From assembly GCA_964512325.1 (NCBI GenBank), contig CAZEGN010000001.1, forward strand, positions 1 to 64,000: DNA of 64,000 bases, read 5' to 3'. Shown piece after piece: positions 1 to 7,598 of the stretch. The number at the start of each line of letters is the position of its first letter. Position 1 is the stretch's first letter. Both the position numbers and the translations under genes were made by a program. The notes under the pieces were generated by a model. That model saw only the letters and a list, made by a program, of their open reading frames with translations. It was not told where the DNA came from and made no database searches. Source of the DNA: JACQZO01 sp964512325. Its GTDB lineage: Bacteria; Patescibacteriota; Gracilibacteria; RBG-16-42-10.

Positions 1-54
1 TTGAGTTTAGACGCTCAAATAATAACTTCCCCCAACCTTTCCGTTAATTTAACC

Positions 55-83
55 GTAATTAGTAATTAGTAATTCGTAATTTT
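55..83. repeat. AATTNNN heptamer tandem repeat
   Basis: Four 7-nt units built on a TAATTNN core (TAATTAG, TAATTAG, TAATTCG, TAATTTT) lie just before the first gene. The same heptamer pattern recurs at many other intergenic sites in the window. No coding potential is seen. Confidence 0.75.
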
Positions 84-122
84 CATACAATTCAGTATAG
101 TGATTGGTAGAAATTTACACTT

Positions 123-1079
123 ATGTCTTTTTCGCAAAAGGAAATTATTTTGTCTGAAACTGAGATTATTGATCGTGCCTGGCAAGAATGTCCTATTGAG
201 GATCTCTATCACTTTCAGCTCGACTTTACTATCCCGCCCCATCATCAGCGCGGCCCACAGCTCACCAGCTATTCGCTTTTCTGTCGCACCTTAACAATGC
301 ATGATTTTCCCACTGATCATCTTATTATCACTGATGAATACCTGCTTAAGCTTGACTGGCTGCAAGACCTCATTGCTTCACGGCAACACATTATCCCTCT
401 TCAAGCAGATGAAAACCGGGTAAAAGATGTGGACTTTTTGAATACCTGTTTACGTTCTATGCAAACAGTTCCTTGCTTAATTGGAATTGGTGGTGGAACC
501 ATGCTCAATTCTGTTGGCTATTTAGCTGAGCAATTAAAAAGTGATGTCATCTATATTCCCACTACACCTTTAGCCATGTGTGATAGCAGCATTGGCGGCA
601 AAGTTAGAGTGAACAGAATGGTCAATGGCGAATTTGAAAAACATTACTATCGCAGCTTTTATGAGCCGAACAAGATTATTGTTGAGCCCAGGTTTTTAGA
701 CTCTTTGCGTGCTCACGACTGCTCCACAGGCATCGCTGAAATTGTCAAACATGCGCTATATCAGTCTAAAGGTCTGCTCGACTACTTATTATCGCCGGCA
801 TTTCAACCACAACAAGACAAAAAAAGTCTGCTTAAGGCAATATTATGGACCTGTGATCTTAAACGCCTGTGCTTAGAAATTGATCCAGATGAAAAGCCTG
901 AGGGCTCTTATGACATTTTACGAGCGGCGCACAATACAGCGGACAGATTCGAAGAAGATCACCATTTCAAAGTCACCCACGGCGAAGCGGTATGGTTTGG
1001 CATGGAACAAGAATTAGGCAAAGACAAAATACGCGGTGAAAAGTTTAACGAATTAAAAAGAAAGATATTTGCTCTCTAA
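123..1079 (+). CDS. 3-dehydroquinate synthase-like sugar-phosphate cyclase
   Basis: The protein (318 aa) belongs to the dehydroquinate synthase/2-epi-5-epi-valiolone synthase fold. A Gly-rich NAD-binding segment GGGTMLNSVG is near residue 123, followed by PTTPLAMCDSSIGGK (the family's PTT..DSSxGGK motif) near 147. The metal-ligand regions are AEIVKHA (about 206), AHNTAD (about 270) and THGEAVWFGM (about 285), so the three Zn ligands Glu, His and His appear present. It is shorter than usual AroB (340-370 aa), mainly at the C-terminus, and the normal GHTxGHA motif is changed to AHNTAD. No other shikimate gene is nearby, so the substrate may not be DAHP. The ATG start has no clear ribosome-binding site. 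Confidence 0.8.
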   Translation: MSFSQKEIILSETEIIDRAWQECPIEDLYHFQLDFTIPPHHQRGPQLTSYSLFCRTLTMHDFPTDHLIITDEYLLKLDWLQDLIASRQHIIPLQADENRVKDVDFLNTCLRSMQTVPCLIGIGGGTMLNSVGYLAEQLKSDVIYIPTTPLAMCDSSIGGKVRVNRMVNGEFEKHYYRSFYEPNKIIVEPRFLDSLRAHDCSTGIAEIVKHALYQSKGLLDYLLSPAFQPQQDKKSLLKAILWTCDLKRLCLEIDPDEKPEGSYDILRAAHNTADRFEEDHHFKVTHGEAVWFGMEQELGKDKIRGEKFNELKRKIFAL

Positions 1080-1133
1080 ATCAGTCCCTCTGAATCTCTA
1101 CTTTTTAATTCCCAATTATTCTCTTTTTTTCAT

Positions 1134-1256
1134 CCCGACTTCCGTGAAGGAATCCGCAAGTCGTATGCAACGGTAGTGGTTCATGGAGCGTTCAACTGCA
1201 TCCGGCAAGATCCTCCCACTACGCTTCGCTCCGGTCAGGATGACGAAGCGAGAAGG
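1134..1256. repeat. Dispersed GC-richer repeat, copy 1
   Basis: This segment shares blocks with 36548-36702: a CCCGACT start, an ATGCAACG block, GGTTCATG, GGCAAGATCCT, CACTACGCTTCGCTCC and TCAGGATGACGAA, in the same order. Copy 2 has an insertion of about 25 nt with a CTTCGACAGGCTCAGGG palindrome. In both places a heptamer AATTNNN repeat follows. The 323-nt gap after the first gene holds only this element and the heptamers. Confidence 0.7.
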
Positions 1257-1303
1257 AGATGGACACCTGTTCCCCTGAACAACGTCTCCGTCTCTGCTCT
1301 TTC

Positions 1304-1335
1304 ATTGCGAATTGCGCACTGCGAATTCCGAATTG
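1304..1335. repeat. AATTNNN heptamer tandem repeat
   Basis: Units of the AATTGCG/AATTCCG type with 7-nt spacing, partly degenerate. They lie directly after dispersed repeat copy 1, the same order as at 36.7 kb. Confidence 0.65.
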
Positions 1336-1402
1336 TCCCCCTGCTTCCTTGCATAAAATCCCTGATAGTTGCACACTGATATGGTAATTAGCTTAACCTT
1401 AC

Positions 1403-1936
1403 ATGAAAAAGCTCTCCATCGTCTTCAGTGCTCTTGTGCTCGCAGCCTGCACTACACCATCCACTCCAACCCCAACCATCACTTCCTCTCCCCTAGTTAC
1501 CACCTCACCTACTGCTACTATTACTTCTTCACTGCAAATTGCCTTGGTTAATGAAGTCGGTGTGCCTGGTCCAACTACTTTTGGTTGTGGGGATGAAATT
1601 GAGATGGTAACGCGCTCAGTGAGTACAACAACACCCCTACAAACTGCAATTAGTGAATTGCTTAGTGTTCATACTCGAGATTATGGCATGTCTGGCTTAA
1701 CTTCAGCCCTTTATCAAAACAGTCTAACTGTAACTAATGCTACAGTTTCAGGATCACATGCTGTGATTGAGCTCTCTGGCAGCCTTAAACAAGATGGCGT
1801 ATGTGATGCTCCTCGCATTCAAGAGCAAATGAAAAGAACAATTTTGCAATTTCCCAATATCAGCACCTACGAAATTAAGCTAAACGGCAGCACAAATAAT
1901 TGGAACTGTCTCTTTAATCAAAGTGGTAATTGCTAA
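1403..1936 (+). CDS. GerMN-domain lipoprotein
   Basis: The protein is 177 aa. It begins with a lipoprotein signal peptide: MKK, a hydrophobic stretch, then the lipobox LAAC with Cys at residue 16. A Thr/Ser/Pro-rich linker follows to about residue 43. The rest resembles the GerMN (sporulation/germination) domain: a helix with LLSVHTRDYGMSGLTSAL matching the family's LLxGPT...GLxSAIP, then strands AVIELSGSL and a Gln-rich helix. GerMN domains are extracellular and widespread outside spore formers, with unclear role. Two Cys pairs in the mature part may form disulfides. A distinct promoter lies just after its stop, so it is probably not co-transcribed with the next genes. Confidence 0.7.
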   Translation: MKKLSIVFSALVLAACTTPSTPTPTITSSPLVTTSPTATITSSLQIALVNEVGVPGPTTFGCGDEIEMVTRSVSTTTPLQTAISELLSVHTRDYGMSGLTSALYQNSLTVTNATVSGSHAVIELSGSLKQDGVCDAPRIQEQMKRTILQFPNISTYEIKLNGSTNNWNCLFNQSGNC

Positions 1937-1939
1937 AAG

Positions 1940-1968
1940 TTGTAAGCAACTAGAAAGACACTTATAAT
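1940..1968 (+). promoter_or_regulatory. Sigma70-type promoter of the pyrimidine operon
   Basis: A -35 box TTGTAA (1940-1945), a 17-nt spacer and a perfect -10 box TATAAT (1963-1968). The predicted start near 1975 leaves only about 17 nt before the ATG at 1992, with no Shine-Dalgarno motif. Confidence 0.65.
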
Positions 1969-1991
1969 CCCGCCAGAGTCAGGTTTTGATC

Positions 1992-2912
1992 ATGAATACC
2001 GAAATCACCTTAAAAAAGATTGTTTCTCCAACAGAGCTATTCGAACGCTTAAAGCTCATTACTTTCGCCGGCATTTATGATCAATATGGCAACCCTATAA
2101 AGCCCTATCAGCATGCCAAGTTTGCCCGTGCTCGAGTAATGCCTCCCGCTTCTATTGGAGCCCCCCCGAAAATCGTCTTTGCAGAAAGTGATCGAAATTT
2201 ATTTGGGGAAGAAGAAGATATCAATTTATTTACAAGCCAACCCACGATTTATCAAAATCAAATAGAAGTACTCGGAACTTTAGACCGCTTTTTAAAGTCA
2301 CACAATATTAACATTCACGAACTAGAAGGTGCAGTTGAATACTATTGGGAAGGTCGGGGTGATTTTCACACATTGCCACCGATTATTGAAAAACACAGTT
2401 ATGATCTGGACCAAGGCTATATAAATCTAGAGAAACTTAGCCAACGGTTTAACGGCTGCTACGTTCGAGATGCTAAAGGCAATTTGCATCACTTAGCAGA
2501 TCGCTACTTGCAGGCATATTATATTGATGAAGTCAGCAAGATTGATCATTTAGATATATTCCATTCACATGCACCGATCATTAATTATGGTCTCAATCGT
2601 TCCGGGAAATTTAGTTTCCATGTAATTTGTGATGGCAGTCATAGAATTGATTACGCAATTGAAACTCTACAGCAACCAATTAATGTGATTGTCGTGGAGA
2701 GCGAACAAGACATGATTCCTTATTATGCCTTTCCAGTTTCTTTCTGGCCTACAATGCGCTTGTCTAGCAAACAGTCTGAGAAAATGTATGTACGTCTAGA
2801 GAGAGACAAAATACATTTACTCAGTGATCTTATTAATAAAGTTTTACGCTATAACTGGACTACGGCGGGATTGAATGTAAGCAAGCTGAGAAGTAATAAG
2901 GATATATATTAA
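1992..2912 (+). CDS. ParB/sulfiredoxin-like protein of unknown function
   Basis: The protein is 306 aa; an in-frame TTG lies two codons upstream, but the ATG at 1992 is preferred. I do not recognise a full family. Near residues 212-235 the segment CDGSHRIDYAIE, then a strand INVIVVE, resembles the ParB/sulfiredoxin core (DGxHR..A...VxVxV). ParB-like domains can bind or hydrolyse nucleotides or act as kinases. The N-terminal part has no clear motif. It is the first gene of a four-gene operon with deaminase, thymidylate-synthase-like and phosphatase genes; only 1 nt separates it from the next start. The context suggests work on a nucleotide or nucleoside, but this is inference. Confidence 0.55.
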   Translation: MNTEITLKKIVSPTELFERLKLITFAGIYDQYGNPIKPYQHAKFARARVMPPASIGAPPKIVFAESDRNLFGEEEDINLFTSQPTIYQNQIEVLGTLDRFLKSHNINIHELEGAVEYYWEGRGDFHTLPPIIEKHSYDLDQGYINLEKLSQRFNGCYVRDAKGNLHHLADRYLQAYYIDEVSKIDHLDIFHSHAPIINYGLNRSGKFSFHVICDGSHRIDYAIETLQQPINVIVVESEQDMIPYYAFPVSFWPTMRLSSKQSEKMYVRLERDKIHLLSDLINKVLRYNWTTAGLNVSKLRSNKDIY

Positions 2913-2913
2913 T

Positions 2914-3789
2914 ATGGATCATCATCAGCTGCTTACTAACAACCTCTCTTTAGCTGTACGATTTAAAGATACAAAACCAAGACAGTCATCAATTGCTATT
3001 TCTGCCAACAACCATATCTATCCAGGAGCAAATGTTGACTCACAAAATCATATTTTGACTATTCCTAGTGAATTATCCGCGTTATTAGTAGCAACAAGCA
3101 ACAACGATGCTTCCATAAAAAAAGTGTATACGTTCAGCGAAGATCCTGAAACAAGTGTTTATTTATTGCCACTGGTACTTAAAATACTGATTGATCATTA
3201 CAGGAGAACCGGTGAGATTATCGCTTACGAGCTTTATGACCAATCAAGGACACTATTCTCAACATTAGATGTCTCTACAGTATTTCCTTTTTATACACCA
3301 ACCGCAAAACCTATATTCTCGTACCCAGCGGCGCACGTATCACCTAATGAGTATCTACCCTCCTCCCCAAAATCAGTGGAAGAAAATCTATTTGAGGCAG
3401 CGAAGCTAGGTCTACACCGAGCATTCACCACTTCTAGCCATGCTACTGCATACGGCGCGGCTGTACTTACAAAGACAAACCGAATTTTCTTTTCTGGCCA
3501 ATATAGCAGCTTTGATCACAGAGCAAATGTACATGCTGAAATGAGTGCCATCATCAATGCATTTATGGCTGGAGAGAAAGAGATTGTTGCTATCGGCGTC
3601 CTATCCAACAAACACCTCCAAATGCCTTGTGACATGTGTGGTATTTGTCGACAGTTTGCTATTGAGATGGCTAATTTAATTAATGAGAATCCACAAATAT
3701 ACACCTTTGCTCTAGAGAATAGAGATTGTAAGAAGTATTCACTTGCTTCTTACTTACCTTCTTACTGGAAAAATTATGAAAAAATCTGA
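2914..3789 (+). CDS. Double cytidine-deaminase-like protein
   Basis: The protein is 291 aa. The C-terminal domain carries the zinc deaminase signature: HAE near residue 207 and PCDMC near 237, so the His/Cys/Cys Zn ligands and the catalytic Glu are present. The N-terminal half (about 20-125) has a similar strand-helix outline (AISANNHIYPGANV, then TIPSELSALLVA) but lacks HAE and PCxxC, like the non-catalytic second domain of dimeric cytidine deaminases such as E. coli Cdd, though in reversed order. It likely deaminates a cytosine nucleoside or nucleotide. It sits between the ParB-like and the thymidylate-synthase-like genes, and its stop overlaps the next start. Confidence 0.75.
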   Translation: MDHHQLLTNNLSLAVRFKDTKPRQSSIAISANNHIYPGANVDSQNHILTIPSELSALLVATSNNDASIKKVYTFSEDPETSVYLLPLVLKILIDHYRRTGEIIAYELYDQSRTLFSTLDVSTVFPFYTPTAKPIFSYPAAHVSPNEYLPSSPKSVEENLFEAAKLGLHRAFTTSSHATAYGAAVLTKTNRIFFSGQYSSFDHRANVHAEMSAIINAFMAGEKEIVAIGVLSNKHLQMPCDMCGICRQFAIEMANLINENPQIYTFALENRDCKKYSLASYLPSYWKNYEKI

Positions 3790-6181
3790 AGAGAGTAATT
3801 TCCCCCTAGTTGATGCCCTTTTAGAAATGCCAGCAGATGGTAAAAGAGGCTGTATTGGTATTTGTACAAATTCAATTTCTCCTGGCCAAGTATTAAATGA
3901 ACTTGAAGAAGGTTACCGTTCGCAGGTTGCTGTCCTAGGGTCATTGATTGTGAATCGTGATGGTACAGAACGAATGATTCTGAACAGCTTGGTTCACCCG
4001 ACCATCCAGTTTATTATTTTGTTTGCAGAAGAAGGACTAACTTTCTCACCTAGTACCAATTTGCTACTAGCTTTGATGCATGGTTATGACACTGTAAAAA
4101 ATGGCAATTATATCAAAAATGGGCGTGCTGCAAGTGCACATTATCCCAATATTTCTAGCGAATTGCTTCAGAAGTTTAGGAACAATATCAAGGTCTTACC
4201 TATTTTTTCTTATAAAAGCAACTTCAGCAAAGCTGTTATCAGCGAATATCTACAATGGTTACGAGAATACATTTCAGAAGAGCTGTATGCCGAGTTGGTA
4301 CGAATTAATAATCAGAAAACAATTTACTATGATGCACTAAAGAGTCTGATTACAATTTTGAATAAACAAACACTTGCGCAAAAAGAACTCATTGCACTCA
4401 ACAGCAAAGATTTCCAACACTTACAGCCCCCCAAGCTATTCCTCCCCAATACCAACACTCTTTTTAATGTTCCCTTTAAAGTATCTATTGCAGAGAATAA
4501 AATTCGTGTTGATATTCGCCTCGATGATAAAGTCTATTTTATTTTTGGTGAAGACGACTTCTTACTACAGTATTCAATCATGAAGTTTTTGGGAGAGAAC
4601 AAGAGTCAGCTTTCCCCACTAGAACAATTATTGCTTGGCGCTGAAATAAGCAATGCTAAAACATTCTTAGCCAATAATGTTCGCGGACCTGAGATCACTA
4701 TTATGGCAGATTTATATGGGACAGAAGAAAGATTATTGCAACCTCAAACTGCTCTTTGGCCCGATAAAAAGTACTACTATCGAATAAGCGCTAAAGGAAA
4801 AGAAGTTTCAGTAATGTGCTTAGCCTTTGATATTTGTGAAGAGGTGTTTGATCTGAGAAGTGAATCTTTTAGTGAAATAATCAATAAACTGGTCAGCGAC
4901 AACCGCTTTGAATCATATGAGCAAGATATCCTGCACAGAATGGATGTAGGAGGACAAATTGCGAGAGCGTTTGTAGCAGCACAACTGGGTTATGCCTTCA
5001 TTCAAGACTTCAGCAATATTTTCAAAATTAATACGACCGAGCTACCATTTTTAATCTCTGACAATGACACTTTTCTAGGCGTACATAAGAACTTGTTAAC
5101 GAGTATTTATACACAAGGTCTGACCGAAGCTCATGGTGATAGCTGGAAAGGATTGGCCCGAACAGCTGTTGTTTTAGCTGTTTACAGAAATGCAACAAAC
5201 AGTTTAAAAGCCTTGCCTAATTTATACAAACAAGGGGAACAAAGCACAGAAGAGGTAAGAGCTAACTATAAAGCACAACTACTCAGATTCGATCATGATG
5301 GTTCTTACTCATACGGCGAAAGAACGCGTTCTTATTTTGGATTTGACCAATTAGAACGTACGAAGGAGATATTAAAAAGTGACCCAACGAAAGCGACAAT
5401 CATTCAACGCTTCGATCCCGCTGTAGATATGTCTATGACACTAAATCCTGAGACAGGTAAAATGGAGTCTTCTCATGACCCTTGTCTAACACATGACATA
5501 TTTTTTATCAAAGATAATCGCCTGCATTCATTTCATATCGCCCGAGCACATAACACGGTCAATGCCTACCCAGAAAATATTTTCGGACTGTTTGACGCTT
5601 ATGTTTCTACAATTGCCGCTGGCTTGAATATCGCTATTGGAGATATGTTTATGCTTTCAAGTAGAGCTAACATTCTATTATTAACCGAGGAACAAAGGAC
5701 AAAAAGAATTATTGCCGAACCGGCAAAACCCAAGGATGTAGTTAATGCTGATACAGGTCCTTATCTGATCGGAAATAATGTAGCAGCAACAACCACAGCT
5801 CATGGGGTCTTTTATATTCATATACCTTTGGAAATATACCAAGGTTCTTTAGATCACCCTGTCCTAAGCAGATTAAGAAATTATCAAAACACAGACATTC
5901 TTGCCAAAGCAATTAACTATTTAAAAGAAAAGGGCGTAGTACACAACAATCCCATTCTAACGACTTTTCATGCTGCGGCAGATCATCCACAAATAGCAAA
6001 TGCTTTAGTTTTCTTTCAATGCAATGTATTTGGCAACAAGCTTCATGCTACTGCTGTTTGGAGCAACCGTTCTATTGCACACTTAGAGGAAGACATTACT
6101 CTTATGCGCTATATAGTATCGCAATATAGCTTCACACTAGGCTTTCCATTAGGAAATCTCACCATGTTTTATGTGGGCTAA
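3776..6181 (+). CDS. MtrA-like / thymidylate-synthase-like multidomain protein
   Basis: The protein is 801 aa from the ATG at 3776 (14-nt overlap with the deaminase gene); an upstream start at 3743 is less likely. Residues about 10-150 resemble subunit A of tetrahydromethanopterin S-methyltransferase (AVLGSLIVNRDGTERMI, IQFIILFAEEG), but the region of its corrinoid-ligand His has none. From about 510 a thymidylate synthase domain is clear: YGERTRSYFGFDQLERTKE, IIQRFDPAVD, then catalytic-type HDPC near 568 and DNRLHSFHIARAHN. A second, partial TS-like segment is at the end (FFQCNVFGNKLHATAVW, about 745). It may methylate or hydroxymethylate a pyrimidine using a folate-like cofactor. The middle region (150-500) is unassigned. 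Confidence 0.7.
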   Translation: MKKSEESNFPLVDALLEMPADGKRGCIGICTNSISPGQVLNELEEGYRSQVAVLGSLIVNRDGTERMILNSLVHPTIQFIILFAEEGLTFSPSTNLLLALMHGYDTVKNGNYIKNGRAASAHYPNISSELLQKFRNNIKVLPIFSYKSNFSKAVISEYLQWLREYISEELYAELVRINNQKTIYYDALKSLITILNKQTLAQKELIALNSKDFQHLQPPKLFLPNTNTLFNVPFKVSIAENKIRVDIRLDDKVYFIFGEDDFLLQYSIMKFLGENKSQLSPLEQLLLGAEISNAKTFLANNVRGPEITIMADLYGTEERLLQPQTALWPDKKYYYRISAKGKEVSVMCLAFDICEEVFDLRSESFSEIINKLVSDNRFESYEQDILHRMDVGGQIARAFVAAQLGYAFIQDFSNIFKINTTELPFLISDNDTFLGVHKNLLTSIYTQGLTEAHGDSWKGLARTAVVLAVYRNATNSLKALPNLYKQGEQSTEEVRANYKAQLLRFDHDGSYSYGERTRSYFGFDQLERTKEILKSDPTKATIIQRFDPAVDMSMTLNPETGKMESSHDPCLTHDIFFIKDNRLHSFHIARAHNTVNAYPENIFGLFDAYVSTIAAGLNIAIGDMFMLSSRANILLLTEEQRTKRIIAEPAKPKDVVNADTGPYLIGNNVAATTTAHGVFYIHIPLEIYQGSLDHPVLSRLRNYQNTDILAKAINYLKEKGVVHNNPILTTFHAAADHPQIANALVFFQCNVFGNKLHATAVWSNRSIAHLEEDITLMRYIVSQYSFTLGFPLGNLTMFYVG

Positions 6182-6193
6182 TATATATCACTC

Positions 6194-6853
6194 ATGAACA
6201 ATAACTTCTCACAAATTCAGGTAATTGGCTTTGATCTTGATCAAACACTTTATCCAAAGTCAGATCTTATTGATGCGGAAATACAGAGATATATTTTTAG
6301 GAAAATTGCAGATCATTTGCACTGTTCATTAGCAGAAGCAGAAGCACAGTTTGCAACTCTCTATCAGGATGGGAGAGGGCTGAGTGGTCGAAAGACATTA
6401 ATGACGCTAGGTATACCGCGAGCAGAAGAGACAATTCAGGAAGCTCTTGAAAATGCTGATATAACAAAGTTTCTTGCGCCCAATCCAGAAGTGTATTTAT
6501 TATTAGAAAGGCTGAGACACAAATACCAATATATTGATTTAATTACTGGATCAAACGAACCTATCGCCAGAGAGAAGTTACAGCAGTTAAAAATACCATC
6601 AGCTATTTTTAGTTCCATCATTACAGGAGAGGTTGCCAAAAGTGATGGCACAGCATTCAAAAAGTGGCTTAGTTTTTATCCAAATCTACCAGCTAGCACT
6701 TTTCTTTACATAGGCGATCGCGAAAAGACTGATTATATTGAGCCCATGAAACTGGGAATCAACACAATTCTCGTCAATCTTAGAACAAGCAATAAAGATA
6801 TAAATTGCTTACAGCTATCTAGCCTTCTAGAAATTGAACAGTATCTGCTCTAG
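6194..6853 (+). CDS. HAD-family pyrimidine 5'-nucleotidase-like phosphatase
   Basis: The protein is 219 aa. HAD motif I is GFDLDQTLYPKS (residues about 12-23), very like the Sdt1/YjjG type pyrimidine 5'-nucleotidases. Motif II is DLITGS, the motif III Lys is in GEVAKSDG, and motif IV is GDREKTDYIEP. A helical cap lies between motifs I and II. It would remove the phosphate from a nucleoside monophosphate or a related substrate in the cytoplasm. It is the last gene of the operon, 12 nt after the TS-like gene. That context suggests dephosphorylation of a modified or salvaged pyrimidine nucleotide. Confidence 0.75.
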   Translation: MNNNFSQIQVIGFDLDQTLYPKSDLIDAEIQRYIFRKIADHLHCSLAEAEAQFATLYQDGRGLSGRKTLMTLGIPRAEETIQEALENADITKFLAPNPEVYLLLERLRHKYQYIDLITGSNEPIAREKLQQLKIPSAIFSSIITGEVAKSDGTAFKKWLSFYPNLPASTFLYIGDREKTDYIEPMKLGINTILVNLRTSNKDINCLQLSSLLEIEQYLL

Positions 6854-6855
6854 TT

Positions 6856-7506
6856 TCATTGCATAGTGCTCAATCTCTCTATTATTCTAGGATAAAGCCT
6901 TTTTCTATCTAATTCCTGCGGTTTATAACCAAACTGTTCTAATTTGACGATAAGATTTTCAATACCGCTCATATCACCGCTTGCTATTTGCTTGAATATT
7001 GTTTGTTGATCGGGTGCATTAAGCGTTTGATATAAGGTTACAATTACTTCTACCACTGGATGAAGCGGATCATCTTGGGTACTGCTCTGAGTTGCTGGCA
7101 CAGGATTCGACAGCTTGCCATCAGCTGCTAGTTCCAGGATTTTTTTTGCTGCCACTTTTTTGAGATTATTTAATACATGAGGCAGCTCTTTATCTTGTCC
7201 TTTTAAATGTGCATCGACCATTAACAGCACCTCATCTAAAGCATGATCATCACCAGACTCTAGAGCCCGAATAATCCTTTCCTGCTCTACCTGATCGAGC
7301 AGCTTATACTCTGTCATAATATTGCTCACAATACGATTGTATTCGTCCTGCATGTGTTGTCCGTATTGTTGCCATTGTCCAGGCTGAACACCATACTCCT
7401 TTGCCTTTTCTAAAACTCCAGCCGGAATTGCTCCTGATTCTGCAGGCTTTGTGCCTTGTACATCTTGTCCTTTTTCTAGACCAATTGGATTTTCAATATC
7501 AGCCAT
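6856..7506 (-). CDS. Helical protein of unknown function
   Basis: The protein is 216 aa, acidic and apparently all-helical, without signal peptide or membrane segment. The first 30 residues are a low-complexity Gly/Glu/Pro leader. I recognise no family. It is convergent with the phosphatase gene (2 nt between the stops) and sits downstream of the ATP-grasp gene, separated by heptamer repeats, so it is probably transcribed on its own. Confidence 0.55.
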   Translation of the reverse strand: MADIENPIGLEKGQDVQGTKPAESGAIPAGVLEKAKEYGVQPGQWQQYGQHMQDEYNRIVSNIMTEYKLLDQVEQERIIRALESGDDHALDEVLLMVDAHLKGQDKELPHVLNNLKKVAAKKILELAADGKLSNPVPATQSSTQDDPLHPVVEVIVTLYQTLNAPDQQTIFKQIASGDMSGIENLIVKLEQFGYKPQELDRKRLYPRIIERLSTMQ

Positions 7507-7512
7507 GACGAG

Positions 7513-7598
7513 ACAAATTACGAGTTACAAATTACTAATTACGAATTACAAGTACAGATGTTATCTGTTTTCTAGCTTTCAGTAATTAGTAATTATTT
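7513..7598. repeat. AATTNNN heptamer repeats (two blocks)
   Basis: One block at 7513-7551 (AATTACG, AGTTACA, AATTACT, AATTACG, AATTACA) and a second at 7580-7598 (TAATTAG, TAATTAT). The second block overlaps the last codons of the ATP-grasp gene. Confidence 0.7.

Noticed and set aside
1986..1991. TTG start for the ParB-like gene
   Set aside because: The ATG at 1992 is two codons downstream and better placed; the difference is only two residues.
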